Made by a program: the position numbers and the translations under genes
NCBI RefSeq assembly: GCF_026151205.1
Contig: NC_087075.1
Location: forward strand, 10,710,303 to 10,774,302
DNA: 64,000 bases
Direction of reading: 5' to 3'
From: Bolinopsis microptera
Taxonomy: Eukaryota; Ctenophora; Tentaculata; Lobata; Bolinopsidae
Part shown: one piece after another, positions 34,287 through 46,604 of the stretch
Numbering within the stretch: position 1 is the first letter of the stretch
Layout: each line of letters starts with the position of its first letter
Notes under the pieces: generated by a model
The model's input: the letters and a program-made list of their open reading frames with translations, nothing else
What the model was told of the DNA's origin: nothing
Database searches by the model: none

Positions 34287-37200
34287 ATGTCACTGCAAGA
34301 CGACACAGAACTAAAGGTTGATCCTCATCATTCCACCTCTATCTTATCTCGTCTGGATGAGATGAGACACAGTGAAGAACATTGTGACTGCGTCCTTATA
34401 GTCGGTTGGTGGTTAATTAATTAACTAATAATTAGTTAACTAATAATTAATTAATTAATGGTATTCCTGATCGTGCTTATTTCCAAGCACTGTTTCTAAT
34501 GTTGAATTCTGTGTTATCAATTCTGTTTAAAAGTCTAATTTAACTTGTAATTATACTATTCTATCAATTTGCCTGTTTGTAAACTGAAACACTCCCACTA
34601 GAGGATGAGAGATTCCCAGCTCACAGAGCGCTACTGTGCGCGGTGAGCGGGCTACTTCAGAGCTACTTTTGGTACTGAGTTTAAAGAGACGACTACAGGT
34701 TCGTGTATCTAATTTTGCAAACAAACACTTGATTTGCTATTTGTTAGTGTCGTGTGGGGGTTAAAAAACGTTACATTTGGGGTGCCATTATATCGTTGAA
34801 TTGTAGGCATTTTTATGGGAAAACAGCGGTTTATCACTAGTTACTAATTAGTAAGTGATGAGATTCATAATTACACAAATTAGGACGACTAAACTCTAAA
34901 GCATTGATGAGATGTCATGTTGTTACTTTAAACTATCATATCATTGATTTTGGATTAGAATTACTGACATTTCTGTCTAAGATAGTATTAAGAATATAAA
35001 ATCCGGATCGGAATATTGTTTATGAGTCGCATGGGCCCGTCGCATGGCTGCAATGTATTATACGATGTTGTAACATTGAAACGTTGAGTAATTCCTTTCC
35101 TGATAAGAGCATTTTTCCTTGTCGCATCAAACGGGATCAATACAAATTTACACAAGAATACAGTATTAAGAATGGTTTAAAGTGATTGTTTTTATCATAA
35201 TGACCAACGATAGTTATTAATTATGATCAAAACAAACCGAGGAATATCAGGCTGATAATAAATACTGAATATCTGATCTTTCCTTTCAAAAAGCGGATAC
35301 TCCATATACTTCTCAAATGCCGGGTAATGATTTCTCTGTTGACAGATGCCCAGTAAGAAGGAAACTTCCAATTTTGGAAAGCTTCAAACACTTAGTTACT
35401 GCTAGATTTAATGTGGTTTTATAAAAATCATTCTGAAGTTCTAGTCATGCAACTAGGTCCTTAACATTACCTTACGAACAACAAACATAAACGGTATGTT
35501 AACATTATGACAAAAATGTAAGTATAATTTGTTGGTTATAATGTGTATAAATGTGCCTGTATTGTGTATAAATGTGCCTGTTGTATTGTGTATAAATGTG
35601 CCTGTATCGTGTATAAATGTGCCTGTATCGTGTATAAATGTGCCTATGTTTCAGGAGAAGTGTATCTAAGACAGCTGGGATGTGATGCAGTGAGGTTACT
35701 ACTGGAATACACATACGGGTCAGTGGAAGTTAGGACATTATTATTAGACTTTACAGTTCCCCATCTTAATTGTGGGGAACGCCATAATAATAAGAGGTAG
35801 TGAGAAACGTCAAGTTTAAAAAACATTACACTCCACGCGGATCCATACCTAATGCTCTGAATCCTTTAAATAAATTCTTATGCATGTTGCATAATTCATA
35901 TTGACTTATTGAATAATATTAACTTAAAATTACAGGAATTGCATTTCAATAACTACACAGAACGTTCAGTCCCTCCTATCAGCCAGCTGCTTTCTGGACT
36001 TCTCTGAAGTTTTTACAAAGTGTGCTGATTTTTTGAAATGGCAGATAGACCCAACCAATTGTATAGGTGGGTACCACGTTTCACTCAGGTGTACTTTACT
36101 TATTTTATTGTACTTTACTGTGTTTTACTGTATGTACTTAACTGTACTTTACTGTACTTTACTGTACTTTACTGTATTTTACTGTACTTTACTGTACTTT
36201 ACTGTACTTTACTGTACATTACTGTACTTTACTGTACTTTACTGTACTTTACTGTACTTTACTGTACTTTACTGTACTTTACTGTACTTTACACTCCTGT
36301 ACTTTATTGTAGACTGTAGATATAAGAAATATTATTATAGTAGTTGGGTTGGGTACAGTAGAGCTCATACTTGTCCACTGTCCAGCCCCCAAATTTCAAC
36401 TAGTATGAGTTAGTATCCCATTATACGCAGTTTAAACTATTTTCACAACTACTATTAACTTATTAAATATATTTCTCGAGTATTGTGTAATGGGATGCTG
36501 TAACCAGGTGCAGCCAGTCCACACCCTGACTCCATAATATGAAGAACTCATTTTAATTCTAAATGAAAAGCTCGAATAACCACACTACAATCCCAGCACT
36601 ACGAGAGTTTGCCAACAAACACGACTGTACAGAACTACAAATACTAGCAGAGAAGTACACGCGGCGACACTTCCTGCTCGTTTCTAAAGGGGACCAGTTT
36701 GTTAACATGAGTTTAGAGCAACTGAAGAACCTTATAGGAGACGATGGTCTCCAGGTTGGTCTTTATCGAGTTAATATCTCCGCTAATTACTGTTAATATC
36801 TCCGCTAATTGCTGTTAAGTAGCTAGCTGAGCCCCCGTGTAATGATAATTTGTAACTTTGTTTCCTGGTATGTACAAAGAGTCGTTAGTCTCACATCACT
36901 TCAACCTGGTATTGGGCCGAATGGATGGCACTTTGATAGCAGGAACCATAGTAACCATATCTAAGTAACCATGGTAACAAAATATGAGTAACCATGGTAA
37001 CCATCTCCAAGTAATCATAGTACCAAAACAGCAATAACAAAGGTTACCATGGCAATAAGGCAGTAGTAACCAATAACTATGGTAACCATGGTAATAAGGC
37101 AGTAGTAACCAAGATAACCAGGGTAACCATGGTAACCGTGTTCAGGTAACAGAGGAGGAGCAAGTGTTTGACGCCGTAATGACGTGGTTGAGACACGACA

Positions 37201-40200
37201 CAAAACGAGCCCAGTTCACTTACGAGCTCTTATCACTTGTGCGCCTCCCTCTGCTTAGTAAAGAGTTCATCGTAGATATTGTGAGTTATTACAGCTCAGT
37301 TCCTGCCGTTTTATCTCGGATGTCATGTTCGTTATAACTAGCTAATAGTGATAATTAGTGATTTGATATTAGTCATTATTATATGTGTATTATTATCTAA
37401 TAATTGGAGCCAAATAATAATTGTAATATTCTTTGCAGTAATGATATTCCCTCTTCCTCACTGTATACTTTGTTTCAGGTTGAAAGTGACCCGCTGATAA
37501 AATGTGATGTTCACTGTAAAGACCTCCTAATTGAAGCTATGAGATATCATCTTATACCTGAACGTCAACACACTGGTAAACACATACTTTTGCATGTAAC
37601 CTTTTGTCGGACAGAATCTGCCCTGATATTAAGTTGGATACAATTAATGAATAATTTATAAATAATTACTAATACTTAACTTAATAATTAATACTTGAGT
37701 TAGTCAGTAAGTTAAGATCACAATAACAATACAGAAGAGTATACGCAGAACGATAGGACAAAGAGACGGTGTCCTGGGGCCACCGAAGTAATTATTGTAG
37801 TGGGCGGGAAATACAGAGTTGGAGCATTGGACAACGTTGAGAAGTGAGAATCTTATCTTTTACTTCTTATCTCCTATCTTTTATCTCTTATCTTTTTATT
37901 TTATTAACAACTTTTGAGATGATATCACTAGAAATACTATAATATGTATAATGGAATTTATAAATAACTTAGTTAGAAAAGGATTATGTTCGTTACTAGA
38001 AACGTTGTTAGAAAAACAGGTTAATAATTTCACTAATTAACTAATTAACTAATTTCCATAATTACCCCAGATATGACCACACAACAGATCTGTGGACGGT
38101 GTGTTCTCCGATAAAAACGCCGAGGTACGGTGTCGGCGTAACCTCGGTTGATGGGTATATCTACGCTTTAGGAGGTAATCTTACTTTGTATTTACTAATT
38201 ACTGTTATTAACGACACATTTATACAGTTCGTGTGTTGTGGTATAAAGTTCAAATATGCAAATATGTAATGTAAATTACTTCATATTTGACATACCTCAA
38301 ATTATTGACAGTTAATGATAATTCAAACAGCTGTAAGTGATGGAATTTGGAATGTAGAGATGTTTTACACGGTAGTTACATGTGAATGTGGAATTTTCAG
38401 GTTTAAATGACAACAATTTGTTAATTATAATTGAATTTCAGGTTTGAATGACAACAATTCGTTAAGTATTGTGGAATGTTACGATCCTCAAACTGACGAG
38501 TGGACCTTGCTTCCCTCAATGGCTTACAATCGTGACGGTCATGCTGTGACGGTGTTAGATGGACTTATATACGCTATAGGTTAGTTACTGCTAGTTTCTA
38601 TAGTTAGTTACAATACGTTAGTTATTAGATTTAGTTACTAAATTAAGTTACCTATACTGTGATATAATAGTTAAAGCAAGTGGGTTTAAAATGTTGCTGT
38701 GTTAACAAATTTACTAGCCATGTCACTACTGCTTACAGCTTAGAAGATGTGAGCATACCAAGACAGGTAATACTAAAACTTTAAAGCTTCTTATTCATGT
38801 ATTATTATACATGTTACATAGGTGGCCACGACGGTAAACAGACGTTGGAAAGTGTGGAATGTTTTAACCCAGCAAGTCGAGAATGGAAACCAGTCACTCC
38901 CATGGCAAATCCAAGACGGGGCCTAGGGGCTGGAACTCTTGACGGTCAAATATACGCTATTGGTTAGTACTCGGGATCATCTCCATTCTCGTACACATTC
39001 GCGTTAACTTACATTTAAGAAAACTTTACCAAATTTTAGTATCTGAAAGGGTCTACTGGACGGACGTTTTGGAACGCGCCAAATGAAATGTGGTGAAAAT
39101 GATAGCGCAATAAGCGCGCGCATTAAATGCGCGCTTCTGATCTTCAACTTTTCCCATGTGCCTCCAAAAATAGAAGCTGATCGAACCGATCGATGGCAAG
39201 GCATCTAGAACCGACCATTTTTTCTGCCTTCATTTGACCAGCCAGATTTGACAGACGCGTCCCTAATGAGACTCCTAAGTTCTCAAACTGAACTCAAATA
39301 TCTAAGAAATATACCGGTTCGATATTATTTAATATAAGTTTCAGATCGAAACCGGTTGGACCACCGGCGACGAACCAATTAAAAAGGCACTGTGTTACGC
39401 AAATGAACGATTTTATATGTCACATGCGTGGTTAAATATTCGTGTGGCGCTCCTTCTTGCCTGCTGATTATAGGTTTCTGGATTGGTCCTCCAATTCCAG
39501 CTATCAAATTGACGTTATGATGTTGGATGTTCTAAATCTAATTCTAAAATGCAGGTGGTTGGAGTGGCTGCGCTTGCCTAAACGTTGTTGAGAGGTTCGA
39601 CTTGTCAAATCAGAAATGGCGTCCTGTCGCTAGTATGGGTAATAAATCTAAAAACTTCATATTCCCTCGTTCATATTTCATAGCTTCCCTCGTTCATATT
39701 TCATAGCTTATTACATTTTAAACTGATATATTATGATCATGTAGAAATCCTGTGATTTGATGGACTTGCGTGTAATATATCAGCGTATTTCAGTCGTCTC
39801 ATAATGTAAGGTGCAATATTAAGATCTGGATACTGCCGGTGGGGAGGCGATGTTCTGCAGACCAACCCACCAGTATCCAAATATATAATGTAAGACACAC
39901 TTTATGTAAGGTATACTTTATGTAAAGTATATTTTATGTAAGGTATACTTTATGTAAGGTATACTTTATGTAAAGTATATTTTATGTAACGTGTAAACCT
40001 ACTAACAGGGATGCTGAGGTCGGATGTTGCAGTGACCACTTTAGGAAATAAGATTTACGCGGTGGGCGGGTTTAACGGAGCGACAGGTCTCAAATCAGCG
40101 GAGTGTTACGATCCGGAGCTCAATATTTGGCAGAAGGTAACTTTCTGTAGATCACCTAAGAAAGTGTTAATTTGTTCTGTTGTTGAACTTGGATATTAAA

Positions 40201-40687
40201 ATATTTGCAACTGTAGAATGTTTGTAATGTATTGTCTCTCTCAGATCTGTGCTATGAACAAGGCCAGAAGTGGGGCTGCGCTGACTTCTCTGAATGGTTG
40301 TCTTTATGTAGTAGGTGGACACGATGGCTCGACTCGGTCAGTGCCTGAAAAATTGTAAATCATGGTCAGATGTAATTTCTAATGAGCACGTTACTTTTTT
40401 TTGCAATAAAAATTAAAAATACATATTAAAAGTAACGACGGTGTTTGCACACGCCTATTTCATCTAACAACATAGTATTCATAACACTGTGCTTACTTTA
40501 TCGTTTCATTTGAGTTTTGACAACTGTTCACATTATTCAGTACATTGTGCTTACTTTAACAATACAAACTAACAGGCTGGAGACAGTTGAGAGATTTGAC
40601 CCTCGCACTGGGATCTGGGATTTCGTACACTCGATGGAGATCGGGCGATATCTCCCTGGAGTAGCTGTTACAAACAGGATACTGTGA
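34287..40687 (+). CDS. BTB-BACK-Kelch (KLHL-family) protein, 15 exons
   Basis: Likely a Cullin-3 ubiquitin ligase substrate adaptor. Exons: 34287-34404, 34602-34698, 35655-35718, 35936-36066, 36597-36754, 37146-37280, 37479-37575, 37735-37843, 38071-38174, 38442-38579, 38822-38962, 39555-39638, 40009-40136, 40245-40336, 40576-40687 (TGA). Every junction is GT-AG and all phases agree except across exon 2. That exon holds one base too many (GTGAGCGGGCTACTTC, near 34650), shifting out of the BTB text after HRALLCAVSG. With that base discounted the total is exactly 568 codons plus stop. Domains: BTB (exons 1-4: CDCVLIV, FPAHRALL, NVQSLLSASCFL), BACK (exons 5-7: ALREFANKHDC, EEEQVFDAVMTWLRHD, VRLPLLSKEF, EAMRYHLIPER) and six kelch blades (exons 8-15, each with a VGG/LGG/IGG and a later W). 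The EAMRYHLIPER phrase recalls the KLHL1/4/5 or KLHL2/3 groups; the subfamily is not certain. Confidence 0.92.
35540..35650. repeat. Tandem repeat GTATAAATGTGCCTGTATTGT, about 5 copies
   Basis: Units of about 21-24 bp run into the acceptor of KLHL exon 3. The array supplies a T/G-rich rather than C/T-rich upstream tract for that splice site. Confidence 0.9.
36088..36310. repeat. 10-bp repeat TACTTTACTG, about 20 copies
   Basis: Decamer array in the KLHL intron after exon 4. The long Tyr/Leu/Thr-rich open frames over it are repeat artefacts. Confidence 0.95.
36935..37140. repeat. Degenerate GGTAACCATGGTAACCAT palindromic repeat
   Basis: GGTAACCATGGTTACC-like units are self-complementary and contain many GGTAAC donor-like motifs. 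They sit directly before the acceptor of KLHL exon 6. Confidence 0.8.
38360..38482 (+). repeat. 41-bp tandem duplication of a splice acceptor and exon start
   Basis: TTTTCAG/GTTTAAATGACAACAA (junction 38400/38401) and TTTCAG/GTTTGAATGACAACAA (38441/38442) are two copies of the 3' splice site and first residues of KLHL exon 10. The upstream copy is out of frame by two bases and would lead to a stop at the second copy. Confidence 0.85.
39890..39990. repeat. 20-21-bp repeat TATGTAAGGTATACTTTATG
   Basis: About five copies in the KLHL intron before exon 13; several contain GTAAGG/GTAAAG donor-like words. Confidence 0.85.
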
Positions 40688-40930
40688 ACCAATCGAAACA
40701 CGGTATCCAAACCACGTGTCTATCCCCCAACTCGCTGTTCCTGTAGTGGTTAAATTCCTTGACTTGTGAACATCCTCTAGAATGAACAACTCTGATACTT
40801 AATTTATTGAGCATGCAGGTTGTACAATGTACACGAAATGTTCATAACGTTGATAAAGCATTATTAAGTCGTTATTAATATTATTTAAATTAAAGATTCT
40901 GATACTATGGCTGGAGGGGTGATCCTAGTT

Positions 40931-41123
40931 AGGGGTCGTTCACAAATAACGTACTTACGTAATCACTGAGGGGGAGGAAGGGGGTTTCTAAATGATTACG
41001 CTAGTGTAATTTTAACACAATAGCTATATTGTATAATGTATATCTGTTAAACTGATAACGGAGGGGGGAGGGGGGGTTAAAAATGGGCCTAAAAGTGATT
41101 ACGTAATATGTGAACGACCCCTT
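40931..41123. mobile_element. MITE with GGGGTCGTTCAC terminal inverted repeats
   Basis: The left end GGGGTCGTTCACAAATAACG, followed by TACTTACGTAATCAC, mirrors the right end GTGATTACGTAATATGTGAA, followed by CGACCCC. It is about 193 bp with no coding capacity. G-rich tracts (GGGGGGAGGGGGG) lie inside. It sits 240 bp beyond the KLHL stop codon. Confidence 0.85.
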
Positions 41124-41249
41124 AGTTCTGACACTATGATAAACATTTTAGCGGTTGTAACAGTGTTACTGCAGTAGTGCAGTAAATAATAAAAATAAAT
41201 CACCTCTCCACCCTTAGTGGTGTATGGTAATCTAAAATGCGTCTTCTTG

Positions 41250-44200
41250 AGTGGTTTCACTCCAATTGCTGGTTTATTGTTTTGTATAAATTGATATATG
41301 GTCAGATCAGTCATTGTTTTAAATCAATGATGCTAAAATAGTGTGTGCCCTGATTTTCAGACTGTTGTTTGTATAAAATCAAATTTTGCTACAGATTTTG
41401 GTATTTGAAGATTGTAATTGTTTATTATTTATTTGAAACAGATTCATAAATTATGGGGCAATTTCTTGTCTTTAAAAGATATAAATCAATTAACAAAGTC
41501 ATTTTTATCTACAAAGCCATTTTCTCCCATAACTTCAAAGGGAAGCATTTCAGGGTGTTTTTTTGTTCATAACTCATATATAAATGTGCTAGTTGCAGTT
41601 ATTTTGCACCCTTCAAAAAGTCACTAGCACATTCCTATCAAAATTTTAGAAAAATCAGTAAATATGAAAAACGAAAAATGTGCCTGAATTTGTTGTTTGG
41701 CTTTGAGGTCCAATAAATCTGAAGAAAAATGAGTAAACACATTTTTGAGGTCATCAAAAACTGCGCCAGAATTCAGAGAACAATTTCATGTCAAGCATCA
41801 AAACAATCCGATCTTCCCTGGCTGACTTTTTGGTTGAAATAAGCCTGAAAAGGACAATTTCAGCTTTTTGACTTTAAAAATTTATAACACACCAGCCTTT
41901 TTAGATACGATATCAAGATTTTACACATACCTTGAAATAGATGTGAATAGAGAAAAGACAATTTTGAGAAAAGACAATTTTATTATTTATCACCAATTCA
42001 ATACATAATCAATAAATATATATCCGAATAAATTTGATTAAAAATTAAATGATACAAGTATGCTAGCAGCTAGCGCGCTTATATTTGATAAATATTCACG
42101 CTGTTAAAATGGGTTTTACCACACCGCCACTCACATTAGCACAGTTGGTGAACGGACCCAGGCGCTGTTAAGCTTTTATGTAGACGATGAGCAAAATTTC
42201 AACCCGATACCGCAAGAAATGATTAACTTATAGCCTCTCCATGAGGGGGGGGGGGGGGGCCAATGGCATAAATGGAGAAAATGGAGAATTACTCATAGGT
42301 TTTTCCATTTTCTCCATAGAAATAGTCTCCATTTTATGCCATTTTATGCCATTTTATGCCATTTTATGCCATTGAAAACCTGAAAAATTTAGAATTTCGA
42401 GAAAAATTATTTAAAAAAAAGATATTTTCGGCCAATAATGAACAGGTTATCATGAAACATGGAGAAAAGTGGTTTTTAGAAAAACTTTGAAAAATGTTGA
42501 AAAATATTGAAAAATGTTGACTTAGATTTAGAAAATGTTCGGTCCGAGTCATTTTCGATACGTACCTCCCGTATCGAGAGCTCCCGATTCCGAGCTCGTG
42601 TTGCAAAGGGGAGGCCTGCCTTCCGAGATCGCATTACCTCGAGTCCAAAATTGTGTATCGAGGGGAAGGTGTGGACTTCGAAAAACCGAAAAAATATTTT
42701 CGGCCAATAATGAACAGGGTATCATGAAACATGGAGAAAAGTGGTTTTTAGAAAAACTTTGAAAAATTTTGAAAAATGTTGACTTGGAAAATGTTCGGTC
42801 CGAGTCATTTTCGATACGTACCTCCCGTATCGAGAGCTCCCGATTCCGAGCTCGTGTTGCAAAGGGGAGGCCTGCCTAGGCTACTAGATGCTTATACTAG
42901 GTTAGTAGAGGCACACTTCAGGCAAACTCATAATTACTCAAGCCTAGTGTAAAGTTATTTCTACAGGCTACAGCAGGAGTGAGTAATAGGGGAGAGTAAT
43001 AGGCACTGAGAAGTGAGACCTACATCCTCGAAAGTCGAAACAAGCTCGCACTGCAAAGGGGAGGCCTGCCTTCCGAGATCGCATTACCAGGGGGAAGCCT
43101 CGAGTCCAAATTTGTGTATCGAGGGGTAGGTGTAGACTTCGGTATAAATAAACTCCAATTGCTGGTTTATTGTTTTGTATAAATTGATATATGGTCAGAT
43201 CAGTCATTGTTTTAAATCAATGATGCTAAAATAGTGTGTGTTGTTTTAATGGGCCCTGATTTTCAGACTGTTGTTTGTATAAAATCAAATTTTGCTACAG
43301 ATTTTGGTATTTGAAGATTGTAATTGTTTATTATTTATTTGAAACAGATTCATAAATTATGGGGCAATTTCTTGTCTTTAAAAGATATAAATCAATTAAC
43401 AAAGTCATTTTTATCTACAAAGCCATTTTCTCCCATAACTTCAAAGGGAAGCATTTTAGGGTGTTTTTTTGTTCATAACTCATATATAAATGTGCTAGTT
43501 GCAGTTATTTTGCACCCTTCAAAAAGTCACTAGCACATTCCTATCAAAATTTTAGAAAAATCAGTAAATATGAAAAACGAAAAATGTGCCTGAATTTGTT
43601 GTTTGGCTTTGAGGTCCAATAAATCTGAAGAAAAATGAGTAAACATATTTTTGAGGTCATCAAAAACTGCGCCAGAATTCAGAGAACAATTTCATGTCAA
43701 GCATCAAAACAATCCGATCTTCCCTGGCTGACTTTTTGGTTGAAATAAGCCTAAAAAGGACAATTTCAGCTTTTTGACTTTAAAAATTTATAACACACCA
43801 GCCTTTTTAGATACGATATCAAGATTTTACACATACCTTGAAATAGATGTGAATAGACGATGAGCAAAATTTCAACCCGATACCGCAAGAAATGATTAAC
43901 TTGTAGCCTCTCCATGAGGGGGGGGGGGGGGGCCAATGGCATAAATGGAGAAAATGGAGAATTACTCATAGGTTTTTCCATTTTCTCCATAGAAATAGTC
44001 TCCATTTTATGCCATTTTATGCCATTTTATGCCATTTTATGCCATTGAAAACCTGAAAAATTTAGAATTTCGAGAAAAATTATTTAAAAAAAAGATATTT
44101 TCGGCCAATAATGAACAGGTTATCATGAAACATGGAGAAAAGTGGTTTTTAGAAAAACTTTGAAAAATGTTGAAAAATATTGAAAAATGTTGACTTAGAT

Positions 44201-45560
44201 TTAGAAAATGTTCGGTCCGAGTCATTTTCGATACGTACCTCCCGTATCGAGAGCTCCCGATTCCGAGCTCGTGTTGCAAAGGGGAGGCCTGCCTTCCGAG
44301 ATCGCATTACCTCGAGTCCAAAATTGTGTATCGAGGGGAAGGTGTGGACTTCGAAAAACCGAAAAAATATTTTCGGCCAATAATGAACAGGGTATCATGA
44401 AACATGGAGAAAAGTGGTTTTTAGAAAAACTTTGAAAAATTTTGAAAAATGTTGACTTGGAAAATGTTCGGTCCGAGTCATTTTCGATACGTACCTCCCG
44501 TATCGAGAGCTCCCGATTCCGAGCTCGTGTTGCAAAGGGGAGGCCTGCCTTCCGAGATCGCATTACCTCGAGTCCAAAATTGTGTATCGAGGGGAAGGTG
44601 TGGACTTCGAAGAACCGAACAAATATTTTCGGCAAATAATGAACAGGGTAGCATAAAACGTGGAAAAAAAATTTTTCAGAAAAAATTTGAAAAATTTTGA
44701 CCGAAAAAATATTTTCGGCTTATATATTATAATGAACAAGGTAGCATGAAACGTGGAGAAAAGTGTTTTTCAGAAAAACTTTGAAAAATGTTGACTTAGA
44801 AAATTACCCCTCGGTACACAATTTTGGACTCGAGGCTTCCCCTGGTAATGCGATCTCGGAAGGCAGGCCTCCCCTTTGCAACACGAGCTCGGAATCGGGA
44901 GCTCTCGATACGAGGGGTACGTATCGAGAATGACTCGGGCCGAAAATTTTATAAGTCAAAATTTTTCAAAGTTTTTCTAAAAACCACTTTTCTCCACGTT
45001 TCATGCTACCCTCTTCATTATTAGCCGAAAATATTTTTTTGGTTTTTCGGTTTACCGAAGTCTACACCTACCCCTCGATACACAAATTTGGACTCGAGGC
45101 TTCCCCCTGGTAATGCGATCTCGGAAGGCAGGCCTCCCCTTTGCAGTGCGAGCTTGTTTCGACTTTCGAGGATGTAGGTCTCACTTCTCAGTGCCTATTA
45201 CTCTCCCCTATTACTCACTCCTGCTGTAGCCTGTAGAAATAACTTTACACTAGGCTTGAGTAATTATGAGTTTGCCTGAAGTGTGCCTCTACTAACCTAG
45301 TATAAGCATCTAGTAGCCTACTATGAGCTTTCATAAGCTTGTTACGCCCCTAGTAAGCGTAAATAAACATGTTAGGATGTCCAATTTAGGTGTTAAATGG
45401 TGTTAAAGATGAAATTTCGAAGACAAAATTCATGGCATAAAATGGAGAAAATGGAGAATTACTCATGGGTTTTTCCATTTTCTCCTTTGAAAAAGTCTCC
45501 ATTTTATGCCATTTTATGCCATTTTATGCCATTGGCCCCCCCCCCCTCCATGAAACCAGG
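41250..45560. mobile_element. Complex direct and inverted repeat block (non-coding foldback element)
   Basis: A segment of about 1.4-1.6 kb at 41257-42880 recurs in the same orientation at 43151-44545 with few differences. Copy 1 has an additional 238 bp (41951-42188, bordered by TAG) and copy 2 has 13 additional bp near 43240. Inside, a unit of about 265-275 bp (TATTTTCGGCCAATAATGAA ... AAATGTTGACTTGGAAAATG) is repeated in tandem (starts near 42422, 42697, 44096, 44371, 44622). An inverted version fills 44800-45060. The stretch 42880-43145 returns inverted at 45055-45325. Ends are inverted too: AGCCTCTCCATGA with G15 and GGCATAAATGGAG at 42230-42275 versus the reverse at 45430-45552 with a C run and TCCATGA. 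Short ORFs are repeat artefacts (identical peptides recur). No transposase is visible. Confidence 0.85.
42300..42372. repeat. (ATTTTATGCC)4 decamer array, repeated at 44004-44046 and inverted block at 45498-45530
   Basis: ATTTTATGCC units next to a hairpin-forming GGAGAAAATGGAGAATTACT / TTCCATTTTCTCC pair. The same cassette marks both copies and the inverted end of the repeat block. Confidence 0.9.
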
Positions 45561-45715
45561 AAATGCTCGATTACAAAAATGGGTATTCTCAAAATAATTT
45601 TTTTTGTGTGGAACTGGAAACGGTGTGCTAGATGGTCACTGAACTGCCTATGAGGTCATTCGGGTTGGACAGCACTAACCACTGTTTTGGTGTATGCCCC
45701 CTTAACCCCACTTAC

Positions 45716-45945
45716 ACTGTATAAAAGGTCTGATGTTGATTAATCAATAATCACTCTACTATCACGTGACTTACTTAAAAATAAACATGTTCTCTACAAG
45801 TACACACTACATCAACATGGATCATGGGCCTGAGGGACTATCCAAAACCTTACCGGACGGCACTCAGCCCGTCATTCCGCCGCGAATCTCTATTATGTTT
45901 ATGAACATAATAGCCTGAGGAGTGAGGTCCCTAGGTAACCCAAAA
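45716..45945 (+). pseudogene. Relic first exon with TATA box, paralogous to the exon at 52532-52714
   Basis: CACTCAGCCCGTCATTCCGC (45862 onward) matches GCTCAGCCTGTCATTCCGCC of the exon at 52.6 kb. GAACATAATAGC and a GGTCCCTAGGTAACC donor also match GGTCCCCAGGTAATC. The relic has a 2-bp and a longer insertion that break the frame. A TATA box (TATAAAAGG, 45721) and an ATG at 45815 precede it. As written, the ORF is 33 residues (MDHGPEGLSKTLPDGTQPVI...) and ends in TGA. The hydrophobic segment of the intact exon is missing. Confidence 0.6.
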
Positions 45946-46109
45946 CCATAACCTTCTAATATACTCTGACCCTTACGTACTTGGCTCGCCAATTCCTAGC
46001 TGTTCGTGGCGCGCTCTTTTTAAGCTTCCTGAACAGAGGAGCGAGCAATAGACTAGCAATAGACTAGTGACTACTAATAGACTCATAGTCATAGATTTCA
46101 TAAATGAAC

Positions 46110-46470
46110 TGTATCCCTGCATTTAGAACAGATTGCAGCTTTGAAAAGATTCATGTAAAGGGCATTACAATAGTTCAGCTTTGATATGATCAGTTATTTG
46201 ACCAGCATGAGCTTAACTTTCTCATTTAGATACTTCCTGATAGTTCTTAGATTATTCATTGTCCAGCAACAGTTCTTCTTAACGTTGTAAATTTGCCTTT
46301 CCATGTTGAGAGATTCATCTAGTAACACTCAAAGACTTTTTCAGTATATCATTTTTACATTCTGTCGGTGTCATGATGGTGTCACCAAACTTTGTTGTTA
46401 CTTCAAGGTCAAACTTCTTCAGCACCAGTGGCTTTCCAATGACTAACAAGACAGAATTTTCGATTGCTCT
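46110..46470 (-). mobile_element. Decayed LINE reverse-transcriptase fragment
   Basis: Translated on the minus strand in shifting frames one can read pieces such as LRTIRKYLNEKVKLMLVK and SKLNYCNALY, together with an LDESL..E-like piece. This is the tail region of CR1-type RTs. Several stops and frameshifts; an old insertion. Confidence 0.65.
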
Positions 46471-46604
46471 CATTCACCTTCATGAAGTTATTATAACCAT
46501 ATCCATACCTTGATTTCAGAGAGACAGTCATTGATCTTATTAGTGACATTCTGAAGCTCCATGGGTCTCATTGGGTGGACCGTGGAAGGCTATAAATAAC
46601 TTAC

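Noticed and set aside
34640-34650. GCG/GTGAGC as an internal splice donor in Kelch exon 2
   Set aside because: It fits the donor consensus, but the following bases continue BTB coding text (YFRATFGTEF) to a good donor at 34699; a one-base insertion explains the frame better.
36033-36413. ORFs rich in YCTLLYFTV
   Set aside because: Product of the TACTTTACTG decamer array within a Kelch-gene intron.
42364-44700. Repeated 65-80 codon ORFs
   Set aside because: Identical peptides recur because the DNA is duplicated; they overlap on both strands and lack protein-like composition.
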